From CAWCLK01 sp963796225 (GTDB lineage: Bacteria; Actinomycetota; Nitriliruptoria; Nitriliruptorales; Nitriliruptoraceae): DNA of 16,645 nt. Location: NCBI GenBank assembly GCA_963796225.1, contig CAWCLK010000056.1, forward strand, positions 1 through 16,645, in the 5' to 3' direction. Numbering within the stretch: position 1 is the stretch's first letter; each line of letters opens with the position of its first letter. Both the position numbers and the translations under genes were made by a program. Shown here piece after piece: positions 5,843 through 14,774 of this stretch. The notes below the pieces were generated by a model. It worked only from the letters and a program-made list of their open reading frames with translations, had not been told where the DNA came from and made no database searches.

Positions 5843-8428
5843 TCAGTGTGCCGTGTCCGATTCGCGCTCGCGGGTCTGGGGGTCGAAGCCGTCGCGCGCG
5901 ATCCGGACCGCCTGGATCGTGACCAGCGGGACCAGCGCCAGGCCACCGGCGATCGCCCACCCGGCGCCCGGCAGGGTGGTCAACCCCAGCACGTCGCGCA
6001 GCCACGGGACGGCCAGGGCGACGACCTCGAGGATCGTGGCGATGGCCAGGGCGGCCCACAGCCAGCGGTTGCGCGTGGCGCCCACGATGCCTGCGCCGCG
6101 GTCACGTCGGACGTTGAAGACCGTGAGGATCTGGCCGGCGGACATGGCGAGGAAGGTCATGGTCTGCGCGCCGGTCGGTTCGAGGCCGAGACCCCACCGC
6201 CCCGCCCCGAAGGCCGCGAGGCCCGACGCCGCCACCACAGCGGCCTGGGTGAAGAGCCGCTTCAGGGTCGCACGGTCCAGCAACGGTTCGTCGGGGTCGC
6301 GCGGGGGCCGCCGCATGGCGTCGCCCCGTCCGGGTTCGAGGGCGAGGGCGAAGGACGGCAGGACGTCGATGACGAGGTTGTTCCAGAGGATCATCAGGCC
6401 GGCCAGGGGGGGCGAGAACCCGCCCATCACCGAGACGGCGATGACGGTCACCTCCGCGACGTGCCAGGAGAACAGGAACTGGGCGAAGCGGCGGATGTTC
6501 TCGAAGATCCGCCGACCCTCCTCGACGGCGCGTTCGATCGTGTCGAAGCGGTCGTCGAGCAGGACGATGTCGGCGGCCTCGCGGGCCACGTCGGTCCCGC
6601 TGCCCATCGCCACGCCCACGTCGGCCTGTTTCAGGGCCGGCGCGTCGTTGACGCCGTCCCCGGTGACGGCGACGACCTCGCCGGCGCGCTGCAGGGCGTC
6701 GATGATCGTCAGCTTGTGGCCCGGTTCGACCCGTGCGAACACGTCCACGTCCCGGACGACCTCGTCGAGGTCCGTGTCGGACATGTCGTCGAGTTCGCGC
6801 CCGGTGATCGTCCGGTGGTCGGACAGGTCGAGGTCCTCCGCGATCGAGCGGGCGGTGTCGGGACGGTCGCCGGTGATCATGACGGTCCGGATCCCGGCAC
6901 CGTGCAGCACCTCGATGGCGTCGGTGGCCGACGGGCGCGGGGCGTCGTGCATCCCGACCACCCCGAGCACGTCGAGCTCCTCGAACAGCGCGTCGTCGGG
7001 GACGTCGCCGTCGGGTGCCTGGCGCCGTGCCACGGCGAGGACCCGCAGGCCGTCGTCGGACATGCGGCCGGCGGCATCGTGCAGGTCGGGGTGCCGCTCG
7101 GGGTCGACCAGCACCTCCGGTGCCCCCTTGACGTGCACGATGCCGTCGACGACCACGGCCATCCGCATCGTCTCCGAGTCGAAGGGGACCTCGCGTTCCC
7201 GCTCGCGCTCCTCGCGGTCCTGACGCCAGTCGACGTCGTGTTCGGTGGCAGCGTGCAGCAGGGCCACCTCGGTGGGGTCGCCCACGGGGTCCCCGTCCGG
7301 GTCGACGTCGGCGTCGTTGCAGATGCTCGCCGAGGTCCACAGGTCGTGCTCGTCGGCGCCGTCGGCGAGCGCCACGTCGACGACCTCCATCTGGTTGCGC
7401 GTCAGCGTCCCGGTCTTGTCCGAGCACACGACCGTGGTGGCCCCGAGGGTCTCGACCGCGGGCAGGCGGCGGACCAGGGCGTGGTCGGCCGCCATGCGAC
7501 GCATCCCGACGGCCAGCGTGAGGGTGGCCACGGCGGGCAGCCCCTCCGGGACCACGGCGATGGCCAGGGCGATGGCGATCTCGGCGACCTCGAGCGCATC
7601 CCGGCCGCGCAGCAGGCCGATGCCCAGCAGCACGGCTGCGCCGACCACCACGGCGACCGCGAGCCGCCGGCTGAGGTGGTCGAGGCCCTCCTGCAGCGGG
7701 GCGGTGGTGTCCTCGGCCGAGTCGGCCATCTCGGAGATCCGCCCCATCTCCGTGTCCGCGCCGGTGGCGACGACCACGCCCCGACCGCGACCGTTGACCA
7801 CGGTCGTGCCCATGAAGAGCATGCTGGTGCGCTCGCCGACGGTCGCCTCCGCGTCGACGGGGGCGGGATCCTTGGCGACGGGCTCGCTCTCCCCGGTCAG
7901 GCCGGACTCCTCGACCTGCAGGTCCTCGACCGAGGTGAGGCGCACGTCTGCCGGGACCTGGTCCCCCGCCACGACGCTCACCACGTCCCCGGGCACGAGG
8001 TCCGCCGCGTCGATCTCGTCGCGCCGGTCGTCACGTTCCACCTCGGCGATGGTCTGGACCATGTCCCGAAGTGCGTCCATCGAGCGCGCGGCCTGGAGCT
8101 CGGTGAGGAAGCCGACGATGGTGTTGACCACGACCACCACGGCGATGGCAACCGCCTCGACCACCTCGCCCACGACCAGGCCCACGATTCCGGCGGCCAC
8201 GAGCAGGCCCACGACCGGCGTGGCGACCTGGTCCCAGAGCAGCTCCCACCACGGTGTTCCCGAGGACTCCTCGAGGACGTTGCGGCCGTGGGTGTCACGG
8301 CGGCGTCGCACCTCCTGTTCGTCCAGCCCCGTGTCGAGGTCGACGTCGAGCTGACGGGCGACGTCCTCCGTCGCGGCGGCATGGGGCGCGTCGACGTGAT
8401 CCGGCGCGCGTGTGCCGGCGGTGTCCAT
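5843..8428 (-). CDS. P2A-type cation-transporting P-type ATPase (Ca2+ pump-like)
   Basis: The 861-aa pump uses ATP hydrolysis through an aspartyl-phosphate to export cations. Start ATG 8428 was preferred to the upstream ATG 8542 because the 38 extra residues do not look like protein and would cover the repeat-rich divergent region. The order is an N-terminal cation-ATPase domain, TM1-2, the actuator loop TGES (178-181), TM4 with PEGLPAV (Glu295 equals SERCA Glu309), the phosphorylation motif DKTGTLT (Asp337), KGAPE, the hinge GDGVNDAP (590-597), and TM5-10. TM6 NLVID (Asn684, Asp688) keeps the site II ligands. TM5 reads SWHVAEV, so the SERCA site I Asn768 is His656, while Glu659 matches Glu771. 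This fits a single-site pump like PMR1 or mycobacterial CtpF. It is first in an operon with a small membrane protein and a CaCA exchanger. Confidence 0.93.
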   Translation of the reverse strand: MDTAGTRAPDHVDAPHAAATEDVARQLDVDLDTGLDEQEVRRRRDTHGRNVLEESSGTPWWELLWDQVATPVVGLLVAAGIVGLVVGEVVEAVAIAVVVVVNTIVGFLTELQAARSMDALRDMVQTIAEVERDDRRDEIDAADLVPGDVVSVVAGDQVPADVRLTSVEDLQVEESGLTGESEPVAKDPAPVDAEATVGERTSMLFMGTTVVNGRGRGVVVATGADTEMGRISEMADSAEDTTAPLQEGLDHLSRRLAVAVVVGAAVLLGIGLLRGRDALEVAEIAIALAIAVVPEGLPAVATLTLAVGMRRMAADHALVRRLPAVETLGATTVVCSDKTGTLTRNQMEVVDVALADGADEHDLWTSASICNDADVDPDGDPVGDPTEVALLHAATEHDVDWRQDREEREREREVPFDSETMRMAVVVDGIVHVKGAPEVLVDPERHPDLHDAAGRMSDDGLRVLAVARRQAPDGDVPDDALFEELDVLGVVGMHDAPRPSATDAIEVLHGAGIRTVMITGDRPDTARSIAEDLDLSDHRTITGRELDDMSDTDLDEVVRDVDVFARVEPGHKLTIIDALQRAGEVVAVTGDGVNDAPALKQADVGVAMGSGTDVAREAADIVLLDDRFDTIERAVEEGRRIFENIRRFAQFLFSWHVAEVTVIAVSVMGGFSPPLAGLMILWNNLVIDVLPSFALALEPGRGDAMRRPPRDPDEPLLDRATLKRLFTQAAVVAASGLAAFGAGRWGLGLEPTGAQTMTFLAMSAGQILTVFNVRRDRGAGIVGATRNRWLWAALAIATILEVVALAVPWLRDVLGLTTLPGAGWAIAGGLALVPLVTIQAVRIARDGFDPQTRERESDTAH

Positions 8429-8560
8429 GAACAGGTGCTCTCGTCGTGGTCCGGTCCTCCTCGGGTCCGTAGCACGTGCACCGACGGACGGTCCGCTGGG
8501 CCACGCGAGTCGCCGGATCCTCCCCACCTTCGGACAGGTCAACCCCCTGCCGGCGCCGAC

Positions 8561-8582
8561 CGACGGACACGACCGTCCGTCG
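8561..8582. repeat. Perfect 8-bp inverted repeat, candidate operator
   Basis: CGACGGAC and GTCCGTCG flank a 6-nt spacer (ACGACC). The 22-bp size and symmetry suit a helix-turn-helix dimer. It lies about 135 bp from both divergent start codons. Confidence 0.55.
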
Positions 8583-8662
8583 CGCGCACCCCGAGGTCCG
8601 TCCTTCTGTCCGTGTGCCAGCGGTGTTCACGGCGACCAGGCCTTGTCACGCTGTGTGGCAAC

Positions 8663-8680
8663 GGGCGACACCCGTCGCCC
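8663..8680. repeat. 7-bp inverted repeat upstream of the LPXTG gene
   Basis: GGGCGAC (8663-8669) and GTCGCCC (8674-8680) are exact complements around a 4-nt spacer. The repeat lies 35 nt before the LPXTG start codon, so it could be an operator or a 5' leader hairpin. The choice cannot be made from sequence. Confidence 0.4.
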
Positions 8681-8715
8681 CAACCCGCCACGTCCACCAC
8701 CCATCGAGGGGATCC

Positions 8716-9657
8716 ATGAACCGCACACTGCTCAAGCGAATTGCCGTGTCCGTCGGCGCCGCTGCGCTCGTGCCACTGACCGTGGCCGCCGCCCCGGGCC
8801 CGGACACCGGGACCGACGCCGGCACGACCGGCAGCACTGCCGAGGCCACGGCGCTGCAGGTCGGCGACGTCGTGGTGGTCGGCGCGACGTCCGGCTCGAC
8901 CGACGGGGACGATGGTGAGGCGTCGGCCACGGCGCTCGAGGTCGGGGGCCAGGAGGTCTCCGGCGGCGAGCAGAGCGAACCCGGCACCAACGAGGGCGAG
9001 CTCGTCGGCACGGGCGAGACCCCGCTCGGCCGTGTCTCGGTCGCCCCGCACGAGGCCACCGTCGAGGAGGACGGCAGCACGTCCTCGTCGGCATCGCTGG
9101 CCGAGGTCGTCCTCGTCGACGAGGAGACCGTGTACGTGCGCGTGCTCGGTTCGGACAGCGAGACCTCGCCCTCCGGCAGCACCGGGCACTCCGACGGTGT
9201 CCAGGCCGACCTCGGGGACGGGGCGCTCGACGCCCACGTGCTCCATGCCCTGTCGGGCAGCGAGGGTGACGCCGGGTCCGCGGTGGCCGTCGTCAACGAC
9301 AACGGCGTCGTGACCGACGAGCAGGCCGCGGGCGTGTTCTGCCCGCTGGACCTCGACCCGCTGCTGACGGCGGACGTCGTCTGCGCCGCCGCGGACGGCT
9401 CCACGGCACAGGCCGACGTGGCCGACGGCTCGGTGGGTGACGGGGCGCTGCCGCTCGGCGCCTCGACCACCACCGTGAACGCGGCCCCCGCCGGTCCGTC
9501 GGACAGCACCGACGTCAGCCCGGACACCGTCGCGGCGCCCGATTCGTCGGACGACACCGGGTCGCTGCCGCGGACCGGGCTGAGCGTGCTGGCCCTGCTG
9601 GGCATCGGCACCGCGAGCATCGGCTCGGGTGCCGCCCTCAAGCGCCGCCGCGGCTGA
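8716..9657 (+). CDS. Acidic LPXTG cell-wall-anchored surface protein
   Basis: The 313-aa protein starts at ATG 8716 behind GAGGGGA. Residues 1-25 form a Sec signal peptide (MNRTLLKR, then a hydrophobic stretch ending TVAAA). The C-terminus is a complete sorting signal: LPRTG (284-288), a hydrophobic helix (289-308) and the basic tail KRRRG, so a class of sortase should link it to the wall. The mature part has about 47 Asp/Glu, no Lys and only two Arg, and is rich in Gly, Ser and Thr. Two similar short stretches near the start (ATALQVGD and ATALEVGG) hint at a repeat. One Cys pair (in VFCPLDLD and DVVCAAAD) could form a disulfide. I recognise no named domain. Its charge and its position opposite the cation-pump operon suggest divalent-cation binding, which is inference. 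Confidence 0.85.
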   Translation: MNRTLLKRIAVSVGAAALVPLTVAAAPGPDTGTDAGTTGSTAEATALQVGDVVVVGATSGSTDGDDGEASATALEVGGQEVSGGEQSEPGTNEGELVGTGETPLGRVSVAPHEATVEEDGSTSSSASLAEVVLVDEETVYVRVLGSDSETSPSGSTGHSDGVQADLGDGALDAHVLHALSGSEGDAGSAVAVVNDNGVVTDEQAAGVFCPLDLDPLLTADVVCAAADGSTAQADVADGSVGDGALPLGASTTTVNAAPAGPSDSTDVSPDTVAAPDSSDDTGSLPRTGLSVLALLGIGTASIGSGAALKRRRG

Positions 9658-9672
9658 TCACGTCATTCGCCC

Positions 9673-9705
9673 CGCCCCGCCGTGCCGTCAAGGCGCGGCG
9701 GGGCG
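9673..9705. terminator. GC-rich bidirectional terminator hairpin
   Basis: CGCCCCGCCGTGCC (9673-9686) pairs with GGCGCGGCGGGGCG (9692-9705) around a 5-nt loop, giving a 14-bp stem with one G-T wobble. It sits between the convergent stops of the LPXTG gene and the acyl-CoA synthetase gene. There is no T tract, which is common for terminators in high-GC actinobacteria. Confidence 0.7.
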
Positions 9706-9708
9706 ACG

Positions 9709-11346
9709 TCACGCGGTCTCGACCCCGGCGGCGTCCTCGAGCCCGAGCTCGTCGATCGACGTCTCGCGCATCTTGTACTTCTGGATCTTGCCCGTGACGG
9801 TCATCGGGAACTCGTCGACGAACTTCACGTAGCGCGGCACCTTGAAGTGGGCGATCCGGCCGCGGCAGAAGTCCTTCAGCTGGTCCTCGGTCACGTCGGC
9901 CCCGGCACGCACCTGCACCCAGGCCATCAGCTCCTCGCCGTACCGCGCGTCCGGCACCCCGATCACCTGGGCGCTGGCGACGTCGGGATGGGTGTAGAGG
10001 AACTCCTCGACCTCGCGCGGGTAGACGTTCTCGCCGCCCCGGATGACCATGTCCTTCATCCGGCCCACGATCCGGGCGTAGCCGTCCTCGTCCATGACCG
10101 CCAGGTCGCCCGTGTGCATCCACCCGTCGGCGTCGATCGCCTCGGCGGTCCGTTCGGGGTCCTCCCAGTAGCCGCGCATCACCGAGTAGCCGCGGGTGCA
10201 GAACTCGCCCGTGTCACCGCGTTCGAGCGTCTCGCCCGTCGCCGGGTCGGCCACCCGGATCTCGACGTGGGGATGGACCCGTCCCACGGTGGCGGTGCGG
10301 TGGTCCAGCGAGTCGTCCGACCGGGTCTGGGTGGACACCGGTGACGTCTCGGTCATCCCATAGGCGATCGTGACGTCCTCCATGTGCATCCGGTCGATCA
10401 CCTGCTTCATGACCTCGACTGGACACGGCGACCCCGCCATGCAGCCGGTTCGCAGGCTGGACAGGTCCCGGTCCGCGAAGCTCGGGTCGTCGAGCTGGGC
10501 GATGAACATCGTGGGCACGCCGTACAGCGCGGTGCAGCGTTCCTCCTCGACGGCGGACAGCGTGGCGGCGGGGTCGAAGGACGGCGCCGGGATCACCATC
10601 GTGGCCCCGTGCGAGGTGCACCCCAGGTTGCCCATCACCATCCCGAAGCAGTGGTAGAAGGGCACGGGGATGCACAGCCGGTCCTGCTCGGTGAACCCCT
10701 GCAGCTCGGTGGTGAAGTACCCGTTGTTGAGGATGTTGGCGTGGGTCAGCGTGGCGCCCTTCGGGGCGCCGGTGGTTCCCGACGTGTACTGGATGTTGAT
10801 GGGGTCGTCGGGGTCCAGGTCCGCCATGACGGCATCCAGGTCTTCGGCGCTGACGTCGTCGGACCCGGCGGCCAGTGCGTCCCACTCGTCGGACCACAGG
10901 AAGACGGCCCGCTCGAGCGTCGGCACGTCGCCCCGCACCTCCTCCACCATCGCCACGTAGTCCGAGGTCTTGAACTCGGGCGCCGCGATCACCCAGCGAC
11001 ACCCCGACTGGTTCAGCGCGTAGGCCAGCTCGTGTGTGCGGTACGCCGGGTTGACGTTGACCATGACCACGCCGATGGCGGCGGTCGCGTACTGCACGAG
11101 CGTCCACTCGGCGTGGTTCGGGCTCCACATGCCGACCCGGTCGCCGCGCTGGAGCCCCGCCGCCAGCATCCCCCGCGCCAGTCGGTCGACGCGCTCGCCG
11201 AACTCGCGGTAGCTCCACCGCAGGTTCTGGTGGCGGGACACCAGGGCATCCCGGTCGGGGTGCGCCGCGATCGTGTCGCGGAGGTTGTCACCGATCGTCT
11301 GCCGGAGCAGCGGTGGATCGGTCGGTCCGGCGTCCATTGCCCGCAT
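9709..11346 (-). CDS. Fatty-acyl-CoA synthetase (AMP-binding enzyme)
   Basis: The 545-aa cytoplasmic enzyme belongs to the ANL adenylating superfamily and should activate a carboxylic acid with ATP to an acyl-AMP and then an acyl-CoA. Start ATG 11346 has GAGGAG 8 nt upstream. The core motifs are complete: the P-loop YTSGTTGAPKG (187-197), YGMTET (329-334), HTGDLA with Asp414, the hinge region VGRMKDMVIRGGENVYP, and the C-terminal catalytic Lys in TGKIQKYKM (Lys520). ETSPVS after YGMT and the full length place it nearest medium/long-chain fatty-acyl-CoA synthetases rather than acetyl-CoA synthetase or NRPS domains. The chain length is not determinable. It stands 48 nt downstream of the DedA-PAP2 gene on the same strand, so co-transcription is possible although the functions are not obviously linked. 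Confidence 0.92.
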   Translation of the reverse strand: MRAMDAGPTDPPLLRQTIGDNLRDTIAAHPDRDALVSRHQNLRWSYREFGERVDRLARGMLAAGLQRGDRVGMWSPNHAEWTLVQYATAAIGVVMVNVNPAYRTHELAYALNQSGCRWVIAAPEFKTSDYVAMVEEVRGDVPTLERAVFLWSDEWDALAAGSDDVSAEDLDAVMADLDPDDPINIQYTSGTTGAPKGATLTHANILNNGYFTTELQGFTEQDRLCIPVPFYHCFGMVMGNLGCTSHGATMVIPAPSFDPAATLSAVEEERCTALYGVPTMFIAQLDDPSFADRDLSSLRTGCMAGSPCPVEVMKQVIDRMHMEDVTIAYGMTETSPVSTQTRSDDSLDHRTATVGRVHPHVEIRVADPATGETLERGDTGEFCTRGYSVMRGYWEDPERTAEAIDADGWMHTGDLAVMDEDGYARIVGRMKDMVIRGGENVYPREVEEFLYTHPDVASAQVIGVPDARYGEELMAWVQVRAGADVTEDQLKDFCRGRIAHFKVPRYVKFVDEFPMTVTGKIQKYKMRETSIDELGLEDAAGVETA

Positions 11347-11394
11347 CGCGCCATCTCCTCGTCGAGCGCCACGCCCCCTGGCCATCGTTCCGGG

Positions 11395-12765
11395 TCACCG
11401 TACAACCGGCGCCGCGGCGTGGCCGGAGGTCGTGTCGTCGCCCGCTCCACCAGCACGGCCGTCGGCCATCGCCGCCAGCTCGGCCAGCGTGGCGGCGAGC
11501 GCCCCGAGGCCGACGGCTCCGATCAGGCCGGTCAGTGCGGCCTCGTTGCTGATGAGGTCTGCGGCTGCCGCCACGAGCACGACCCCGACCCCGATCCCCG
11601 TGGTCCGGATCGCGAACGGCATGCCTCGCCGGGCCGCCGCGGGGACGAGCGAGACGACCGCAGCCGTCAGCGCGGCCACGGCGACGGACGGGAAGCGCGC
11701 GCCGGCAGCGGTCGTCGGGAGCACGGTCCGCAGCAGGACGGCGATCAGCGTGACGGCCGACGACGTCGCAGCGAGCCGCACCGCCCCGCGACGGCCGTGC
11801 CAGCGCCAGGCGAGTGCGGCCGCCACGGCGACGAGGAGGAACCCGACCGGGGGTGTCAGTGCGGTGCGTACGGTGCTGGCGATGGTGACGGCCTCCGGGG
11901 TCGTGTGTGCTGCCACCCAGGTGTGTAGGGGACGGTCCAGCAGCCCGACCTCGTCGCGACCGAGCAGGTCCTGGACCATCACGCCCATCAGCCAGGCCCC
12001 GGCGCCGGCCACGAGCACGCCGATGCTCCAGCTCAGCCCGAACGCGGCCGTGGGGTCCATGCGCCGGCGCAGCCAGGTCACCTGCCGGTCGAAGCGCTGC
12101 CGCACCCACACGGCCGGGGCGCTGGAGGCGCCCCGATCGACCCACCTACGCACGGTCTCGGCGTTGGCCGCCGCCCGACGGGTCAGCCACCGGATGGCGA
12201 CGATGACCACGATCGTGGCGAGCAGGAGCAGCGACGCCCGGCCGGCCGCATGTTCCACCCGGCGCCACGACGACCCGGCGAGGTAGCCAGCGACGACGAA
12301 GGTCGTCGCCCAGGCCGTTCCGCCGACGACGTTGGCCAGCAGGAAGCGCCGGTAGGGCATGCGCGCCATCCCGGCGAGTCCGGGGACCAGCGCCCGGAGC
12401 ACCGACGTCCACCGGCCAGCGAACACGGCCCGACCCCCGCGCTGCTCGAGGTAGGCGGACGCGCGCTGGACCTTGTCGCCGAAGCGGCGGTGGAACGGTG
12501 GCCAGGCGAGGAGGCGATGGCCGACCCGTCGCCCCACCTCGTAGCCCGCCGAGTCCCCGGCGACGGCGGCCACCGACGCCACCACGACCATCCAGCCCAG
12601 CGAGACACCGCCGTTCGACGCAATGACCCCACCCAGCAGGACCGCGATCTCGCCCGGCAGCACGAGGCCCACGAACACGGCCGCCTCGCCGAAGGCCAGG
12701 AGCCCGACGAGGGCGTAGGCGGTCGGTCCGGACAGGCCGAGGACGGCATCGATCAGGCGGGACAC
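11395..12765 (-). CDS. DedA-family membrane protein fused to a PAP2-like domain
   Basis: The 456-aa protein has two membrane modules. Residues 1-190 are a DedA (SNARE-associated/VTT) domain with GEAAVFVGLVLPGE (26-39), AGDSAGYEVGRRVG (69-82), GRAVFAGRWTSVLRALVPGLAG (split over 111-132) and an NxxGGxxW motif near 145-152; such proteins act in phospholipid flipping or envelope homeostasis. Residues 270-380 look like a PAP2 phosphatase: LLDRPLHTWVAAHTTP, paired helices, then LLRTVLP...RFPSVAVAALTAAV in place of the catalytic KxxxxxxRP...PSGH. The PSGH His is absent (PSVA) and no SRxxxxxHxxxD is present, so the PAP2 half appears inactive. GTG 12765 was chosen for its GGAG (12771-12774) 5 nt upstream; ATG 12825 would add 20 residues. 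It is divergent from the tryptophanase gene. Confidence 0.88.
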   Translation of the reverse strand: MSRLIDAVLGLSGPTAYALVGLLAFGEAAVFVGLVLPGEIAVLLGGVIASNGGVSLGWMVVVASVAAVAGDSAGYEVGRRVGHRLLAWPPFHRRFGDKVQRASAYLEQRGGRAVFAGRWTSVLRALVPGLAGMARMPYRRFLLANVVGGTAWATTFVVAGYLAGSSWRRVEHAAGRASLLLLATIVVIVAIRWLTRRAAANAETVRRWVDRGASSAPAVWVRQRFDRQVTWLRRRMDPTAAFGLSWSIGVLVAGAGAWLMGVMVQDLLGRDEVGLLDRPLHTWVAAHTTPEAVTIASTVRTALTPPVGFLLVAVAAALAWRWHGRRGAVRLAATSSAVTLIAVLLRTVLPTTAAGARFPSVAVAALTAAVVSLVPAAARRGMPFAIRTTGIGVGVVLVAAAADLISNEAALTGLIGAVGLGALAATLAELAAMADGRAGGAGDDTTSGHAAAPVVR

Positions 12766-12960
12766 GCGGGCTCCGGGTCGTCCCGAACGTATCCAGCCCG
12801 TGTCGTGTGAGCTCGTCCGAGCCACGACGACCGCCCGTCAGCATGTGGCCCGGCGAGGGACCTTGCACCCGCGGGTGGACGGACGCGGCGTCGCGATGAC
12901 GTCCACCGGCGCCCGCCGTTGCCTACCGTCAGCCGGGTGAGCGTCGCCCGAGGGAACCGC
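12766..12960. promoter_or_regulatory. Divergent region with a 12-bp palindrome
   Basis: This gap of 195 bp between the DedA-PAP2 gene and the tryptophanase gene contains the perfect 12-bp palindrome CACCCGCGGGTG (12866-12877), a candidate operator. TACCGT (12924-12929) resembles an actinobacterial -10 box for the tryptophanase operon, and TACGTT on the minus strand (12791-12786) could serve the DedA gene, but neither has a clear -35. I find no short Trp-containing leader peptide of TnaC type. Confidence 0.4.
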
Positions 12961-14342
<1,382 letters not shown>

Positions 14343-14346
<4 letters not shown>

Positions 14347-14774
14347 GCGCTCGAGACCTGGTCGCCCTGACCCTGGTGCTGCTCGTCGCGGGATGTGACG
14401 CGGGCACCCCGTCGGCGCCTGCGACCGGGTCGGCAGGCCCGACGTCACCGGCGGTCGACGTCTCCGATCCCGCCGTGCGGGATGCCCTGTTCCTCACGGC
14501 GGTCGACGACGTGCTGGCCGACACGGCCTACGAGGGGATGGTCGACGAGGCGCCCGGCGACTTCCTGCAGGCCGCCGAGGGCGTGTGCCGACGCCTCGAC
14601 GACGGCGACGATCCCGACCAGCTGCTGGCGGACGTCCTCGACGCGATCGGGGGCACCCGTATCCCGATCGGTGACGACGACGCTCTCCTTGCGGGAGCCG
14701 TGCTTGGTGCCGGCGTCCAGGTGTACTGCCAGGAGCACACGGGCAGCCTTCCGGAAGAGGTGGGAACCCCATGA
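14343..14774 (+). CDS. DUF732-like lipoprotein
   Basis: The 143-aa protein starts at GTG 14343 within the tryptophanase stop (GTGA overlap). Residues 1-17 are a short signal peptide ending in the lipobox LVAGC, so Cys18 should be lipidated and the protein held on the outer face of the membrane. A Pro/Ser/Thr linker follows to about residue 40. The rest (AVRDALFLTAVDDVL..., VCRRLDDGDDPDQLLADVLDAIGG, then AGVQVYCQEH) matches the small helical DUF732 domain best known from mycobacterial secreted proteins, with its Cys pair (Cys82 and Cys129) likely disulfide-bonded. The function of this domain is unknown. It overlaps the next gene by 4 nt, so it is the middle gene of a coupled trio. Confidence 0.8.

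Larger units (their letters stand above)
8429..8715. promoter_or_regulatory. Divergent regulatory region with GTCCGT repeat cluster
   Basis: This 287-bp gap separates the P-type ATPase operon from the LPXTG gene and must hold both promoters. It carries six exact copies of GTCCGT or its complement ACGGAC at 8465, 8484, 8563, 8575, 8596 and 8608. The copies at 8563 and 8575 belong to a perfect 8-bp inverted repeat, CGACGGAC-N6-GTCCGTCG (8561-8582). The copies at 8465 and 8484 are also opposed, and CGACGGAC recurs at 8482-8489. I cannot point to convincing -35/-10 boxes. The cluster looks like binding sites of a dimeric regulator, which is inference. Confidence 0.55.

Noticed and set aside
5830..5946. 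N-terminal extension of the small membrane protein
   Set aside because: It overlaps the end of the ATPase gene, is Arg/Ser-rich, and a strong GGAGG site supports the start at 5829.
8429..8542. N-terminal extension of the P-type ATPase to ATG 8542
   Set aside because: The added residues do not resemble the family N-terminus and cover the divergent regulatory repeats.
8461..8620. CRISPR-like array from the repeated GTCCGT motif
   Set aside because: The repeats are only 6-8 bp, occur in both orientations and have irregular spacing, unlike CRISPR.
5561..8719. Very long plus-strand open frame (over 1000 codons) opposite the P-type ATPase
   Set aside because: It is antisense to a clear P-type ATPase with all motifs, and its product is low-complexity and rich in His, Asp, Gly and Arg, typical of shadow frames in high-GC DNA.
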